Assembly: GCA_016783485.1 (NCBI GenBank)
Contig: JADHWM010000003.1
Span: 1 to 59,314, forward strand
From: Candidatus Bathyarchaeota archaeon
GTDB taxonomy: Archaea; Thermoproteota; Bathyarchaeia; TCS64
Direction: 5' to 3'
DNA: 59,314 nucleotides
This document shows positions 1 through 6,944 of the stretch, in pieces. The position numbers were made by a program, and so were the translations under genes. The notes below the pieces were generated by a model that was not told where the DNA came from, did no database searches, and saw only the letters and a list, made by a program, of their open reading frames with translations. The first letter of the stretch is position 1. Each line of letters begins with the position of its first letter.

Positions 1-240
1 GATCCTCCGGGCCAGCTCTATCCCGTCCAGACCGGCCATCTGGAAATCGGACACGATGCAGTCATAGGTCACGCTCTCGAGCCGTTCCAGGGCGTCCTCG
101 GGTGAGGCCACAGATTCAATGGCTAGGTCTTCATCCGCCATCTCCAGGAACGCCTTGGCGTAATCCAGGTGGGTCGCCTCGTCGTCGACGTGGAGGACAC
201 GGATCTTGCTGGGTCTGGGAGATGGCTCTGGCTGCACCAT
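1..240 (-). CDS. Response regulator receiver domain protein (3' part outside window)
   Basis: Reverse-strand reading from the ATG at 240 gives 80 residues and runs off the window edge, so only the N-terminal part is seen. It contains the receiver-domain landmarks: the acidic pair in HVDDE near residue 17 and the phospho-acceptor Asp in CIVSDFQMAGLDG near residue 66. The family accepts a phosphoryl group from a sensor histidine kinase. Whether an output domain follows cannot be seen. It is absent from the ORF track because it is cut by the window. The start is preceded by an AT-rich stretch with a possible TATA element around 270-275. Confidence 0.85.
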   Translation of the reverse strand, partial: MVQPEPSPRPSKIRVLHVDDEATHLDYAKAFLEMADEDLAIESVASPEDALERLESVTYDCIVSDFQMAGLDGIELARRI

Positions 241-410
241 GGCTGACAAGTAGAATTTCTTTACCCCGTCTATATACATTCTTACAGAACGCGATATACT
301 CCCAAAGCGCGAGTTGGCACATGGTTCTGGGGCTTCGCCGAGAGAGTGGGGATATTCTTGCCGTGTCCCCCCCTGAAAAATATTAAAAACATGAAAAACG
401 GGTTCAACCC

Positions 411-1772
411 ATGCCCGAATTTTCAGAGATACTCGACAACATCCCCGACAGGGAGAGATACTACACCGTAGACGAGCTCCACCGGAGGACCCTGGATCTG
501 GCGAGCGAGTACCCCGACAAGGTGGAACTCCTGGACCTCGGACCGTCCACCGAGGGGGAGACCATCGAGTGCCTCAAGATAGGGGATGGGAGATACAACG
601 CCCTGGTCCACGGCTTCCCCAACAGCGAGGAGCCCTACGGCGGCAACGTGCTGGACAACTTCTCCAGGGCCCTGGTGGAGAACGACGATATCCGGGAGGC
701 CCTCGACTACACATGGTATCTCGTGAAGTGCAGCGACCCCGACGCCGCCCGAAGGAACGAAGGGTTTCACAAGGGGCCCCTCACGCCCCTCAACTTCAGC
801 CTCAACTACTACAGGACCCCCTACAGCATCACCCCCGACGGCTGCTTCCCCATCAGGTTCGGCCCCCTGGACCTGAACAGCCCCGTCCCGGAGACCCGGG
901 CCCTCATGAAGGTCCTGGACCGGGTGAAGGTCCACCTCATCAGCGCCCTCCACATGATGAAGTGGGGGGGCATCAGCTACATGGTGCCCTTCCCGTGCAC
1001 CGGACTCTACGCGGACCTCCAGAACAACGCCCGAAGGTTCAACGTATTCCCCCGGAAGAGGCCGGGGACGATGCTGGCCCCGGGGATCATGCACGCGGAG
1101 TACCTGACCCCGGCCCGGAACTGGGTGAGGCATCATGCGGTGGGGAACACCAACATCGAGCCCATCCAGGGCTGCGACGCCTACGAGTACGCCCAGGTGC
1201 TGAACCCCGACGCGTTCATCATCATCCCGGAGTGCTGCATCTGGTACGAGCCCCGGATGCTGGACGACCGTGTCAGCGAGTCCACCCTGGGGGAGGCTTT
1301 CCAGTACGGGAACGAGGTGACCAACCGGGCGAACAGCTTCCTCCTGGACGTCTGGGGGAGGGCGCTGCCCCACATGGTGACTGAGACCCCGTACAGGTTC
1401 ATGGTGGAGGACTACATGGAGCCCCTCATCAGTAAGTACACCAACGTGAGCAACCCCCCCTTCAAGTTCGACGCCAGGGTCCACGCCCGGAAGGCCACCG
1501 TGGCCGAGAAGATCGGGATCGAGGGGCACGACGACATCTACAGGATGTTCAAGCTGGGGGGGCTGAGGAGGGCCCTGGACGAGGAGTTCGAGGCCACCGG
1601 GAGCCCTGAGGTGGAGGCGCTGAGGGACGAGGCCCACGCCGAGCTGCTGGAGTACGACGGCTTCCTCCATGCGAATTACGATGTTGTGAACCATCCCATC
1701 AGGAATCTGGTGGGGATGAGCACAGGATGCCTCATGCACAGCGCCCTCTACGCTAAGACCCTCCAGCGGTAA
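411..1772 (+). CDS. M14 zinc carboxypeptidase-like protein
   Basis: 453 residues. The segment LGPSTEGETIECLKIGDG (residues 43-60) matches the conserved stretch just before the zinc site in M14 metallocarboxypeptidases and deacylases. It is followed by VHGFPNSEEPYGGN (66-79), which sits where the HxxE zinc motif normally is but has six-residue H-to-E spacing. A second candidate ligand is in LISALHMMKWGG. Catalysis on a peptide or acyl-amino acid is therefore plausible but the exact zinc geometry is uncertain. A TATA-like AAAATATTA near 378 lies about 28 bases before the ATG, suggesting a leaderless transcript. It stands alone; the next gene is convergent. Confidence 0.6.
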   Translation: MPEFSEILDNIPDRERYYTVDELHRRTLDLASEYPDKVELLDLGPSTEGETIECLKIGDGRYNALVHGFPNSEEPYGGNVLDNFSRALVENDDIREALDYTWYLVKCSDPDAARRNEGFHKGPLTPLNFSLNYYRTPYSITPDGCFPIRFGPLDLNSPVPETRALMKVLDRVKVHLISALHMMKWGGISYMVPFPCTGLYADLQNNARRFNVFPRKRPGTMLAPGIMHAEYLTPARNWVRHHAVGNTNIEPIQGCDAYEYAQVLNPDAFIIIPECCIWYEPRMLDDRVSESTLGEAFQYGNEVTNRANSFLLDVWGRALPHMVTETPYRFMVEDYMEPLISKYTNVSNPPFKFDARVHARKATVAEKIGIEGHDDIYRMFKLGGLRRALDEEFEATGSPEVEALRDEAHAELLEYDGFLHANYDVVNHPIRNLVGMSTGCLMHSALYAKTLQR

Positions 1773-1779
1773 TTCCGGG

Positions 1780-1796
1780 TTTATACCTTTTTTGGG
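1780..1796 (+). terminator. T-rich terminator after M14-like gene
   Basis: TTTATACCTTTTTTGGG lies a few bases after the stop at 1772. Archaeal termination is typically at T-runs like this. The remaining intergenic sequence to 1987 shows no gene. Confidence 0.45.
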
Positions 1797-1987
1797 AAAA
1801 TAGTGCGCACGTTATCTCCGGAGATGTTCCATACTTTCTCCTCCGCCTCGGCTGCGCGCTCTGCGGCCTCTCGCGCGATCAGGGTGAAGTGAAGAACAGA
1901 GTGTGGGGGGGACGGGGATCAATGTTGCGGGCGCGGAACTGTTCCAGGGAGTATTCAGGGTTTTTGATGTTCTCTTCAGCGATTCTC

Positions 1988-3184
1988 TCATGGTTGTGGT
2001 TCCTTGGCTAGGAAAAATAGGATGAGCATCGCCATGAGCATCATCGCCCCGTGGGAGAAGCCCATGGCCTGGTACCCTGAGAGGAGAACTATCAGGCCGC
2101 CCAGCCCCGTGCCCAGCACGCCTCCGAGGCTGAATGTGGCCTGGCTGAGAGACATCACCGTTCCCCTGAACCTTGGCACCTGCTCAAGCGTGAGGGCGTT
2201 CGCCGCGGTGAAGACGATGGCCGAGAAGGTGCTCCCCAGGAACCTGGCCCCCGTGGAGAGCCAGAGGTTCGGGATGTTGAGGTAGGCGAAGATGGACAGG
2301 GCGGCCAGGGCGGCGGGCCAGAGCATCGTGGTCTTCCTTCCGAACCGGGAGACGAGGCGTCCGCAGATGCGGGTCCCCGAGATGAAGCAGACCGAGGAGC
2401 CTATGACGAGGAGGGAGGCCTGGGCCGTCGAGAGGCCGAACTGCTCCCTGTAGTAGGAGGGGGCGTAGGAGACCATCGCCATGTATGCAGCGGAGATGAA
2501 GGCAGTGCCAGCTAGGCATGCGACCGCAGAAGTGTTCGTGAGGACTCCCTTGAAGCCCTCCATGAGGCCCGCCCCCTCTCCTCGTTCTCCCTTGTTTTCT
2601 TGTCCCGACGGCACGAACCTGACCGCGAGGAACAGTCCCAGCATGGAGACCGGCAGCACGAACCAGAGGAAAGACCCTCGCCAGCCCACGAATCCGGAGA
2701 TGTATCCTATAATCGGGGCCCCTACGAGGTGGGCGCCCGACATGCCGGCGATGATCCAGCTGAGGGCGTTGGCCCTCTGCTCGGGGGGAAAGTGCTCGGC
2801 AACCAGTGTGAAGGCCATCGGCCCTACGAGGGACCCCGCCATCCCCGTCAGAGCGTAGACGGCGAGGAGCACCGTGAAGCTGGGGGCCAGTATGCAGCCG
2901 GCCGTCGAGGCTACGAGAAGGCCAAGCCCCCCGATGAGCAGGGATTTGGGTCTGAAACGGAGGCTGAGGGCGCTGATAAGGAGGGCGGACAAGACCCCGA
3001 CGATGGAGGCCGCCGTCCCCACCTGCCCTGTGACGCCGACCGCCTGTCCGAAGGATTCGCCTATATCGATGAGGAGGAGGCCGGTCACGATGCCCGGGGG
3101 CATCGTGGCGAAACGGGAGATCACCAGGGACGGGAGGACCATCCGCCCCGGGTTTCCGACCGTTTCGGCCTCAGCGTCGCCCAT
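1988..3184 (-). CDS. MFS transporter
   Basis: 398 residues of strongly hydrophobic sequence with about 12 predicted membrane helices in two six-helix halves, separated by a charged loop around residue 200 (SGQENKGERGEG). The loop between helices 2 and 3 carries a LRFRPKSLLIGG segment in the place of the usual MFS motif A. Secondary transporters of this size are proton-coupled drug or metabolite carriers; the substrate cannot be read from sequence. A TATA element (ATTATAAATAATG on the minus strand, near 3246-3258) lies about 65 bases upstream of the ATG. Its 3' end faces the M14-like gene. Confidence 0.85.
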   Translation of the reverse strand: MGDAEAETVGNPGRMVLPSLVISRFATMPPGIVTGLLLIDIGESFGQAVGVTGQVGTAASIVGVLSALLISALSLRFRPKSLLIGGLGLLVASTAGCILAPSFTVLLAVYALTGMAGSLVGPMAFTLVAEHFPPEQRANALSWIIAGMSGAHLVGAPIIGYISGFVGWRGSFLWFVLPVSMLGLFLAVRFVPSGQENKGERGEGAGLMEGFKGVLTNTSAVACLAGTAFISAAYMAMVSYAPSYYREQFGLSTAQASLLVIGSSVCFISGTRICGRLVSRFGRKTTMLWPAALAALSIFAYLNIPNLWLSTGARFLGSTFSAIVFTAANALTLEQVPRFRGTVMSLSQATFSLGGVLGTGLGGLIVLLSGYQAMGFSHGAMMLMAMLILFFLAKEPQP

Positions 3185-3291
3185 TCAATTCACCGGCTCC
3201 ATTTTCTCGCTGCTGTGCGTGTTAAAGCCTCAGGTTCTATCCATTATTTATAATGCAGGCTGCCCGCGGGGAGACGTGGTTGACGCCTTCT

Positions 3292-3825
3292 CTATGAGCT
3301 GAAGTAGCCGTCGGCGTCGGTCGTCTCCGGCGGCAGGCCCCTCTCGACCCTCATCTTGGATTCCTCGCCTGCCAGGTACTCGAACCACATCCACCAGTCG
3401 GGGTTGTCGTATCTTTTCCTCTGCTCCTCGATCACGGGCCTCCACTTGCGCCACTGCATGGATGCCCCCAATCCCTGCAGCAGGTGGTAGACGGAGTCCC
3501 GGTCGATGAGCCCCCGGTGCAGGTGGTAGCCGATCCCGTCCAGGTATGTCCACAGGCGGTAGCGTTTGGTGTAGTTGTCCCGGTTCACCGAGGAGTCGTA
3601 TTTCCTCAGGAAATCGTCGTAGTCGGTATATTCGGCCTCGAGGAGTTCGGTGTAGTCGTTGAGCCACTCCTTGGTGAGCAGGTTCTCCCTCAGCTGCATC
3701 AGCGTCTGCGTCCTCCTGGCCTTGTTCGCGTTCCGTATGGTCAAAATGTAGTATGATAATCCCGCGAGGACCCCGAAGATGGCCACAACGTCCCGGGTCA
3801 TCTGCAGTGTGACTGGATCAATCAT
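3292..3825 (-). CDS. Small membrane-anchored protein, DUF4760-like
   Basis: 177 residues. One membrane helix near the N-terminus (about residues 12-30, VVAIFGVLAGLSYYILTI) is followed by a soluble helical domain rich in aromatic and charged residues (RRTQTLMQLRENLL, WLNDYTELLEAEYTDYDDF, WWMWFEYLAGEE). The layout resembles DUF4760-type proteins of unknown function that occur in many archaea, a match by general appearance only. It is co-directional with the MFS gene, separated by about 105 bases that include the MFS promoter, so it is probably an independent unit. Confidence 0.6.
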   Translation of the reverse strand: MIDPVTLQMTRDVVAIFGVLAGLSYYILTIRNANKARRTQTLMQLRENLLTKEWLNDYTELLEAEYTDYDDFLRKYDSSVNRDNYTKRYRLWTYLDGIGYHLHRGLIDRDSVYHLLQGLGASMQWRKWRPVIEEQRKRYDNPDWWMWFEYLAGEESKMRVERGLPPETTDADGYFSS

Positions 3826-3856
3826 CCTAGATCGAAGATTATGAGGTTGAACTGCG

Positions 3857-3871
3857 GAAAAGAGTATGGGG
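3857..3871 (+). repeat. 15-base direct repeat, left copy
   Basis: GAAAAGAGTATGGGG, identical to bases 6922-6936. The two copies bracket the lower-GC segment that holds the UDG-like gene and the small-gene array. The right copy lies in the conserved 3' tail after the last small gene, so this may be a relic of that tail rather than an integration scar. Confidence 0.6.
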
Positions 3872-3907
3872 GAAGGATGAAAGGTGAAGTGAGGGTAACA
3901 TTATGGA

Positions 3908-4525
3908 TTATAACGTCCATCCGAGTAGCTTAACCGCTTGAATTATGTCTTCCTTGATCATGCGTCTCTTACTTCGTTCAATAAAAAAGGCTGGACCCGC
4001 TTGAAGATACGAAGGAAACACACGGATCTCCCCGTAATAATACTCGTCTCCCCTGATCTTATACGTAGAACCGACTGGAATCACTCGTTCTCCCAGTCGC
4101 CGTTTAGCGATATAGTTGACCGCTTTGATGGCGAAATCACCCATGAGCATGATCACCTTGACGTTGGGGAAAAGGGCCAGTTCTCCTTCGAGGCGATGCG
4201 AGCAGTTCTTTATGGTTGCCGCTTTTACGGTGTATCCCTGTTTTCCGCATTTAATCGCTGTTGTGAAGTAGACTCCTCTCTCGACTAGGTCATTTATTGA
4301 TTCTACTTGGATTCCTGCGTCTTTGAATGCTTGGACTGTGGTTTGGCTGAAAAGGGATTCTTTTCCAGAGTAGTAATAGTCGGTGTGTTCGTGTGGGGCT
4401 GCTTCGGAGACCATGATCATCTGGATGGTTTCTGGGATTATCTCCGCTTGAGGTATGATGTACTTTGAATTGTCTACGTCTAGACATGGGAAAGTGGTGC
4501 AGCTTATGTGTTCACCCGGCTTCAT
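3908..4525 (-). CDS. Uracil-DNA glycosylase superfamily protein
   Basis: 205 residues with the fold signature of the UDG superfamily: IQMIMVSEAAPHEHTDYYY (residues 34-52) matches motif A (usually GEAPG), the central strand PNVKVIMLMGDFAIKAVN matches the second core strand, and VFPSYLQAGPAFFIERSKRRM resembles the C-terminal HPS-containing loop and helix. The catalytic and minor-groove residues differ from family 4 enzymes (SEAAP, PSYL), so uracil excision is not certain. Cys9 and Cys14 could belong to an iron-sulfur site but a full four-cysteine set is not seen. Its base composition is lower in GC than the flanking genes. The start ATG at 4525 has no strong ribosome site. Confidence 0.65.
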   Translation of the reverse strand: MKPGEHISCTTFPCLDVDNSKYIIPQAEIIPETIQMIMVSEAAPHEHTDYYYSGKESLFSQTTVQAFKDAGIQVESINDLVERGVYFTTAIKCGKQGYTVKAATIKNCSHRLEGELALFPNVKVIMLMGDFAIKAVNYIAKRRLGERVIPVGSTYKIRGDEYYYGEIRVFPSYLQAGPAFFIERSKRRMIKEDIIQAVKLLGWTL

Positions 4526-4590
4526 AGAAAATCCTCAGGTACAGTTACGGTGAGGTGAGCATAAGATTGTTGGATTCAAAGTTTGGACCG

Positions 4591-4711
4591 TCAAAAACGT
4601 TATAGACGTAAAGGATCAGTTGTCACTCAAGGTTCTATTGGTTAACTGGTGGAGTCCTAGCCCCGAGGTGGGGGGCTATACAAATACCAAGATAGAAAGG
4701 AGACATGAAAC
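4591..4711 (+). promoter_or_regulatory. Conserved leader, copy A (promoter plus hairpins)
   Basis: Begins TCAAAAACGTTATAGAC and continues GAT-rich sequence GGATCAG, CTCAAGGTTCTA and a hairpin AGCCCC-gaggtgg-GGGGCT (4659-4677), then ATACAAATACCAA and the ribosome site AAAGGAG nine bases before the ATG at 4712. The first hairpin (GGTTC...) is degenerate in this copy. The same element precedes three other small genes (5071, 5885, 6531). Confidence 0.75.
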
Positions 4712-5011
4712 ATGAAGGTTGTAAAATACTATGAATTTGCCGTAGAGGATCAAGATGAGATGTTTGAAAAATGGGGAAAGTATCTAGAAAAAAGTGCCAA
4801 GACGCCTGAGAAATATCCAACGTATATTTTTGGACCATCTGCGCTCGCCAAAGTTGGTGAATATATGAAAGGTATCTCGATAATGGAAGTTGACAATGAA
4901 GAGCAACTGATAAACTATTTACTCGAACTCTCACCCCCGCTCAAGGCCAAGTTTGAGCTCTTGTATGATGGCGGAAAGTACGTTCAAGCCTATATGACGA
5001 GGAAGAAATAG
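4712..5011 (+). CDS. Small alpha/beta-barrel-like protein, array member 1
   Basis: 99 residues, Lys/Glu/Tyr rich (KVVKYYEFAVEDQDEMFEKW). The alternation of strand, amphipathic helix, strand (TYIFGPSALAKVGEYMKGISIMEV), helix (NEEQLINYLLEL), strand suggests a ferredoxin-like dimeric alpha/beta barrel of the DUF3303/GYD kind; that is inferred from pattern only. The G-P-S-A-L segment recurs in other members of the array (SALG, GPGQ, GPFG). The start is fixed by AAAGGAG at 4697-4702. It is monocistronic: leader A before it and a T-run terminator after it. Confidence 0.7.
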   Translation: MKVVKYYEFAVEDQDEMFEKWGKYLEKSAKTPEKYPTYIFGPSALAKVGEYMKGISIMEVDNEEQLINYLLELSPPLKAKFELLYDGGKYVQAYMTRKK

Positions 5012-5037
5012 CTTGAAGAGTCAATGGATACTATCCC

Positions 5038-5070
5038 CATCTTTTTTCTTGAAACCCCTCAGAACTTTTA
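5038..5070 (+). terminator. Terminator and partial 3' tail, copy A
   Basis: CCCATCTTTTTTCTTGAAACCCCTCAGA follows the stop at 5011. It shares TTTTTTCTTGAAACC-CTCAGA with the tails after array genes 2, 3 and 4, but is truncated and runs straight into leader B. Confidence 0.6.
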
Positions 5071-5196
5071 GACTATCCAAAATGTTTTAGACCTGAAGGA
5101 TCCGTTGACATTCACGGTTCTACTGGCTAACGGTTGAACCTAGCCCCGAGTTGGGGGGCTATACAAGTACCAAAGGAGATGAGAAGTGAAACACAG
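5071..5196 (+). promoter_or_regulatory. Conserved leader, copy B (two hairpins)
   Basis: TATCCAAAATGTTTTAGACCTGAAGGATCCG is followed by hairpin 1 (GGTTC 5116-5120 with GAACC 5136-5140, extended by several inner pairs) and hairpin 2 (AGCCCC 5142-5147, loop GAGTTGG, GGGGCT 5155-5160), then ATACAAGTACCAAAGGAG. Hairpin 2 is almost identical to that of copy A, differing mainly in the loop, which points to conserved RNA structure. Confidence 0.8.
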
Positions 5197-5460
5197 ATGA
5201 CTATAGCACAATATTATTTCGACTGGAAGGGACCAAGAGACACAGTGAAGGAATACGGAGAGAAACTAGTAAAAGCCTGTGAGAAAACAGGAACCAAGTT
5301 CCATGGTATTTATGGACCCGGTCAGGACAAATGGAACTTTGTTGCTATGATAGAGGCAGAAGACATGCAAGAATGTATGAAGCCATTTCAAGAAGCTGGT
5401 GGTATGCCTGAAAACATGCCTCACTTCATCGTGAAGTTCTTCAATAAAGTCTACCCCTAA
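5197..5460 (+). CDS. Small alpha/beta-barrel-like protein, array member 2
   Basis: 87 residues from the ATG at 5197 (MTIAQYYFDWKG). The ORF-track start at 5134 (TTG) lies inside leader hairpin 1 and is rejected. An ATG at 5179 (MRSETQMTIAQ) is also possible but directly abuts the GGAG. Sequence pattern strand-helix-strand (KFHGIYGPGQDKWNFVAMIE) -helix-strand resembles a DUF3303-like dimeric barrel; W/Y and G-P-G positions parallel array members 1 and 4 and the gene at 56167. No catalytic residues can be assigned. Followed by a T-run terminator. Confidence 0.7.
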   Translation: MTIAQYYFDWKGPRDTVKEYGEKLVKACEKTGTKFHGIYGPGQDKWNFVAMIEAEDMQECMKPFQEAGGMPENMPHFIVKFFNKVYP

Positions 5461-5485
5461 ATATTCAATAACCTCCTTCCAGAAC

Positions 5486-5540
5486 CCCCCCTCTTTTTTC
5501 TTGAAACCACTCAGATGCTGATTCTAAGGATGATTACGAG
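5486..5540 (+). terminator. Terminator and conserved 3' tail, copy B
   Basis: CCCCCTCTTTTTTCTTGAAACCACTCAGATGCTGATTCTAAGGATG. The T-run should end transcription of array gene 2. The conserved sequence continues beyond the T-run (CCACTCAGATGCTGATTCTA), which a simple terminator does not need. Confidence 0.65.
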
Positions 5541-5600
5541 GAGTTCCATAGTTAGTTGTATATAATTCAATGAGGATTTCTTGAATGAGGAGGCCCATGG

Positions 5601-5837
5601 TTGTCAGTTAAAGACCGGATGGAGGACATGCTGAATGCGATCGAAGAGGCTGGCAGCGATGGTGTTGAGATGAAGGATCTGGTGAAGAATTACTATGAGA
5701 AATGGGGATTCAGGCTGTCTACCATCAAGGGTTATGTTCATGATCTCGAGGAGCTTGAGAAGGTCAGGATTGTGGGGACGAGGATCTACCATGCCAGCTT
5801 TGAACCTCCAAGGGGATTGGTTCGTTCCACCAGATAG
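5601..5837 (+). CDS. Small winged-helix DNA-binding protein
   Basis: 78 residues from a TTG at 5601, with GAGGAGG seven bases upstream. The sequence DRMEDMLNAIEEAGSDGVEMKDLVKNYYEKWGFRLSTIKGYVHDLEELEKVRIVGTRIYHA reads as a three-helix winged-helix domain with a short wing (KVRIVGTRIYHA). It is a candidate regulator for the small-gene array in which it is embedded, but it lacks the shared leader of its neighbours. A 20-residue Arg-containing tail follows the wing. Confidence 0.65.
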   Translation: MSVKDRMEDMLNAIEEAGSDGVEMKDLVKNYYEKWGFRLSTIKGYVHDLEELEKVRIVGTRIYHASFEPPRGLVRSTR

Positions 5838-5884
5838 TAGTGGGTTTCACGACACTAACATTGTTTCACATATAATCTTGTTTT

Positions 5885-5973
5885 GACTCTCAAAAACGTT
5901 ATAGACCCGAAGGATCAGGTGAAGTTCAAGGTTCTACTATGGTAGTGGAACCTAGCTCCAATGGGGAGATTAT
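5885..5973 (+). promoter_or_regulatory. Conserved leader, copy C (long perfect hairpin)
   Basis: TCTCAAAAACGTTATAGACCCGAAGGATCAGGTGAAGTTCAA, then GGTTCTACTA-TGG-TAGTGGAACC (5930-5952), a 10-pair stem with one G-T pair, then CTAGCTCCAATGGGGAG, whose second half also serves as ribosome site. The hairpin sequence differs from copies B and D but pairing is kept. Confidence 0.8.
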
Positions 5974-6354
5974 TTGGTTAAAGTGAATGGAAAAAAAGTG
6001 GAGTGGGATAGAGCACCGAATTTTGTGAATGATGTTCAGAGAAAGGTGCTCTGGAAGGACGAGAAAACAGGAGCTTTGTTCGCTATCTATAGAATCCCGA
6101 AGGGTCTCGACTCTAAAGAACAGTTTCCTCATAGCCATCCCCTTGCGAATCAATTTAGGTTTAACATTTCTGGAGAAATGGAGATGCCTAATGGCACAAT
6201 AATATCATTTTCAGAAGACGATTACGGATTCAATTATTGTCCTAAAAACGAGGAACATGGCGCTGTACCAAAGGGGGTCAAAGTCCACAAGGACTGGATT
6301 TACCTCCACTACTTTGATGGACCCGATGATTGGGATGACTCTGATAGGGACTAG
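5974..6354 (+). CDS. Small cupin-fold protein, array member 3
   Basis: 126 residues starting at TTG 5974 (five bases after GGGGAG) or GTG 5983. The core ALFAIYRIPKGLDSKEQFPHSHPLANQFRFNISGEMEMPNGTIISFSEDDYGFNYCPKNEEHGAVPKG reads as a single cupin barrel: HSHP supplies the first-motif histidines, E of GEMEM region the second, and EEHG the last histidine of motif 2. A mononuclear metal site is therefore likely; the reaction is unknown. Although the fold differs from the other array members, it carries the same leader and tail, so regulation rather than ancestry unites the set. Confidence 0.7.
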   Translation: MVKVNGKKVEWDRAPNFVNDVQRKVLWKDEKTGALFAIYRIPKGLDSKEQFPHSHPLANQFRFNISGEMEMPNGTIISFSEDDYGFNYCPKNEEHGAVPKGVKVHKDWIYLHYFDGPDDWDDSDRD

Positions 6355-6411
6355 CCGGTTATTCATGAGACTTTTTCTTCATAAATCATCAATGGACTCC
6401 TGCTAGCCCCT

Positions 6412-6465
6412 AATCCTCGTTCTTTTTCTTTAAACCACTCCTATGCTGAATCTAGTGAAGAATAG
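6412..6465 (+). terminator. Terminator and conserved 3' tail, copy C
   Basis: CCTCGTTCTTTTTCTTTAAACCACTCCTATGCTGAATCTAGTGAAGAA, about 60 bases after the stop of array gene 3. Same order of T-run and CACTC-GATGCTGATTCTAGTGAAGAA tail as copies B and D. Confidence 0.6.
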
Positions 6466-6520
6466 ATCATTGGGGATGAATGAGGTATTATACTTACCAC
6501 AATGCTTGCATATCTCATTT

Positions 6521-6609
6521 TGACTGTCCAAAACGTTATAGACAGGAAGGATCAGGTGAAGTTCAAGGTTCCGCTGAGATAATGGAACCTGGATCAGAGG
6601 TTGAAGAAA
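6521..6609 (+). promoter_or_regulatory. Conserved leader, copy D
   Basis: TGACTGTCCAAAACGTTATAGACAGGAAGGATCAGGTGAAGTTCAA followed by hairpin GGTTCC (6567-6572) with GGAACC (6584-6589), then CTGGATCAGAGG, which contains the ribosome site for the ATG at 6610. Copies C and D share an exact GAAGGATCAGGTGAAGTTCAAGG-type block upstream of the hairpin. Confidence 0.8.
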
Positions 6610-6870
6610 ATGCCTGAAATGAAATATTTCATCGTATACGCAAACTGGAAACCAGAAATTCAAGGACTAGACAGCGTGAAGGAAGCCATGGAGAAATACA
6701 CGAAAGTAATCGAAGAGGCTGGATGCAAAGTGAAGCTCTGGGGTTCAGCTCTGGGTGTTCCAGAGACTGCGCTAATCGTCATAAAAGGCAGTCCTGAAAA
6801 CTACTTGAAATTACTCCCACTACAGGCACCGTATACGAACACAAGAACCCATGTAGTGCTAACGTTCTAA
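6610..6870 (+). CDS. Small alpha/beta-barrel-like protein, array member 4
   Basis: 86 residues from the ATG at 6610, ten bases after AGAGG; the ORF-track TTG at 6601 overlaps that ribosome site and is rejected. MPEMKYFIVYANWKPEIQGLDSVKEAMEKYTKVIEEAGCKVKLWGSALGVPETALIVIKGSPENYLKLL follows the strand-helix-strand-strand-helix pattern of a ferredoxin-like dimeric barrel. The WGSALGVPE turn parallels FGPSALAKVGE of member 1 and GPFGTPEG of the gene at 56167. Function unknown. Confidence 0.7.
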   Translation: MPEMKYFIVYANWKPEIQGLDSVKEAMEKYTKVIEEAGCKVKLWGSALGVPETALIVIKGSPENYLKLLPLQAPYTNTRTHVVLTF

Positions 6871-6880
6871 ACAAAAGACT

Positions 6881-6940
6881 CCCCTTTTTTATGAAATCAC
6901 TCAGATGCTGATTCTAGTGAAGAAAAGAGTATGGGGACAG
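6881..6940 (+). terminator. Terminator and conserved 3' tail, copy D
   Basis: CCCCTTTTTTATGAAATCACTCAGATGCTGATTCTAGTGAAGAAAAGAGTATGGGG starts 11 bases after the stop of array gene 4. This is the longest tail copy and includes the right-hand 15-base repeat at 6922-6936 that is also found at 3857-3871. Confidence 0.65.
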
Positions 6941-6944
6941 GCAT

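Noticed and set aside
423-1739. 438-codon open frame on the minus strand
   Set aside because: It is the antisense shadow of the M14-like gene; its sequence is V/H/P-rich simple composition that arises from GC-rich codons on the other strand.
5134-5196. Extended N-terminus of array gene 2 from the track start
   Set aside because: The added codons are exactly leader hairpins 1 and 2, which occur untranslated before the other array genes.
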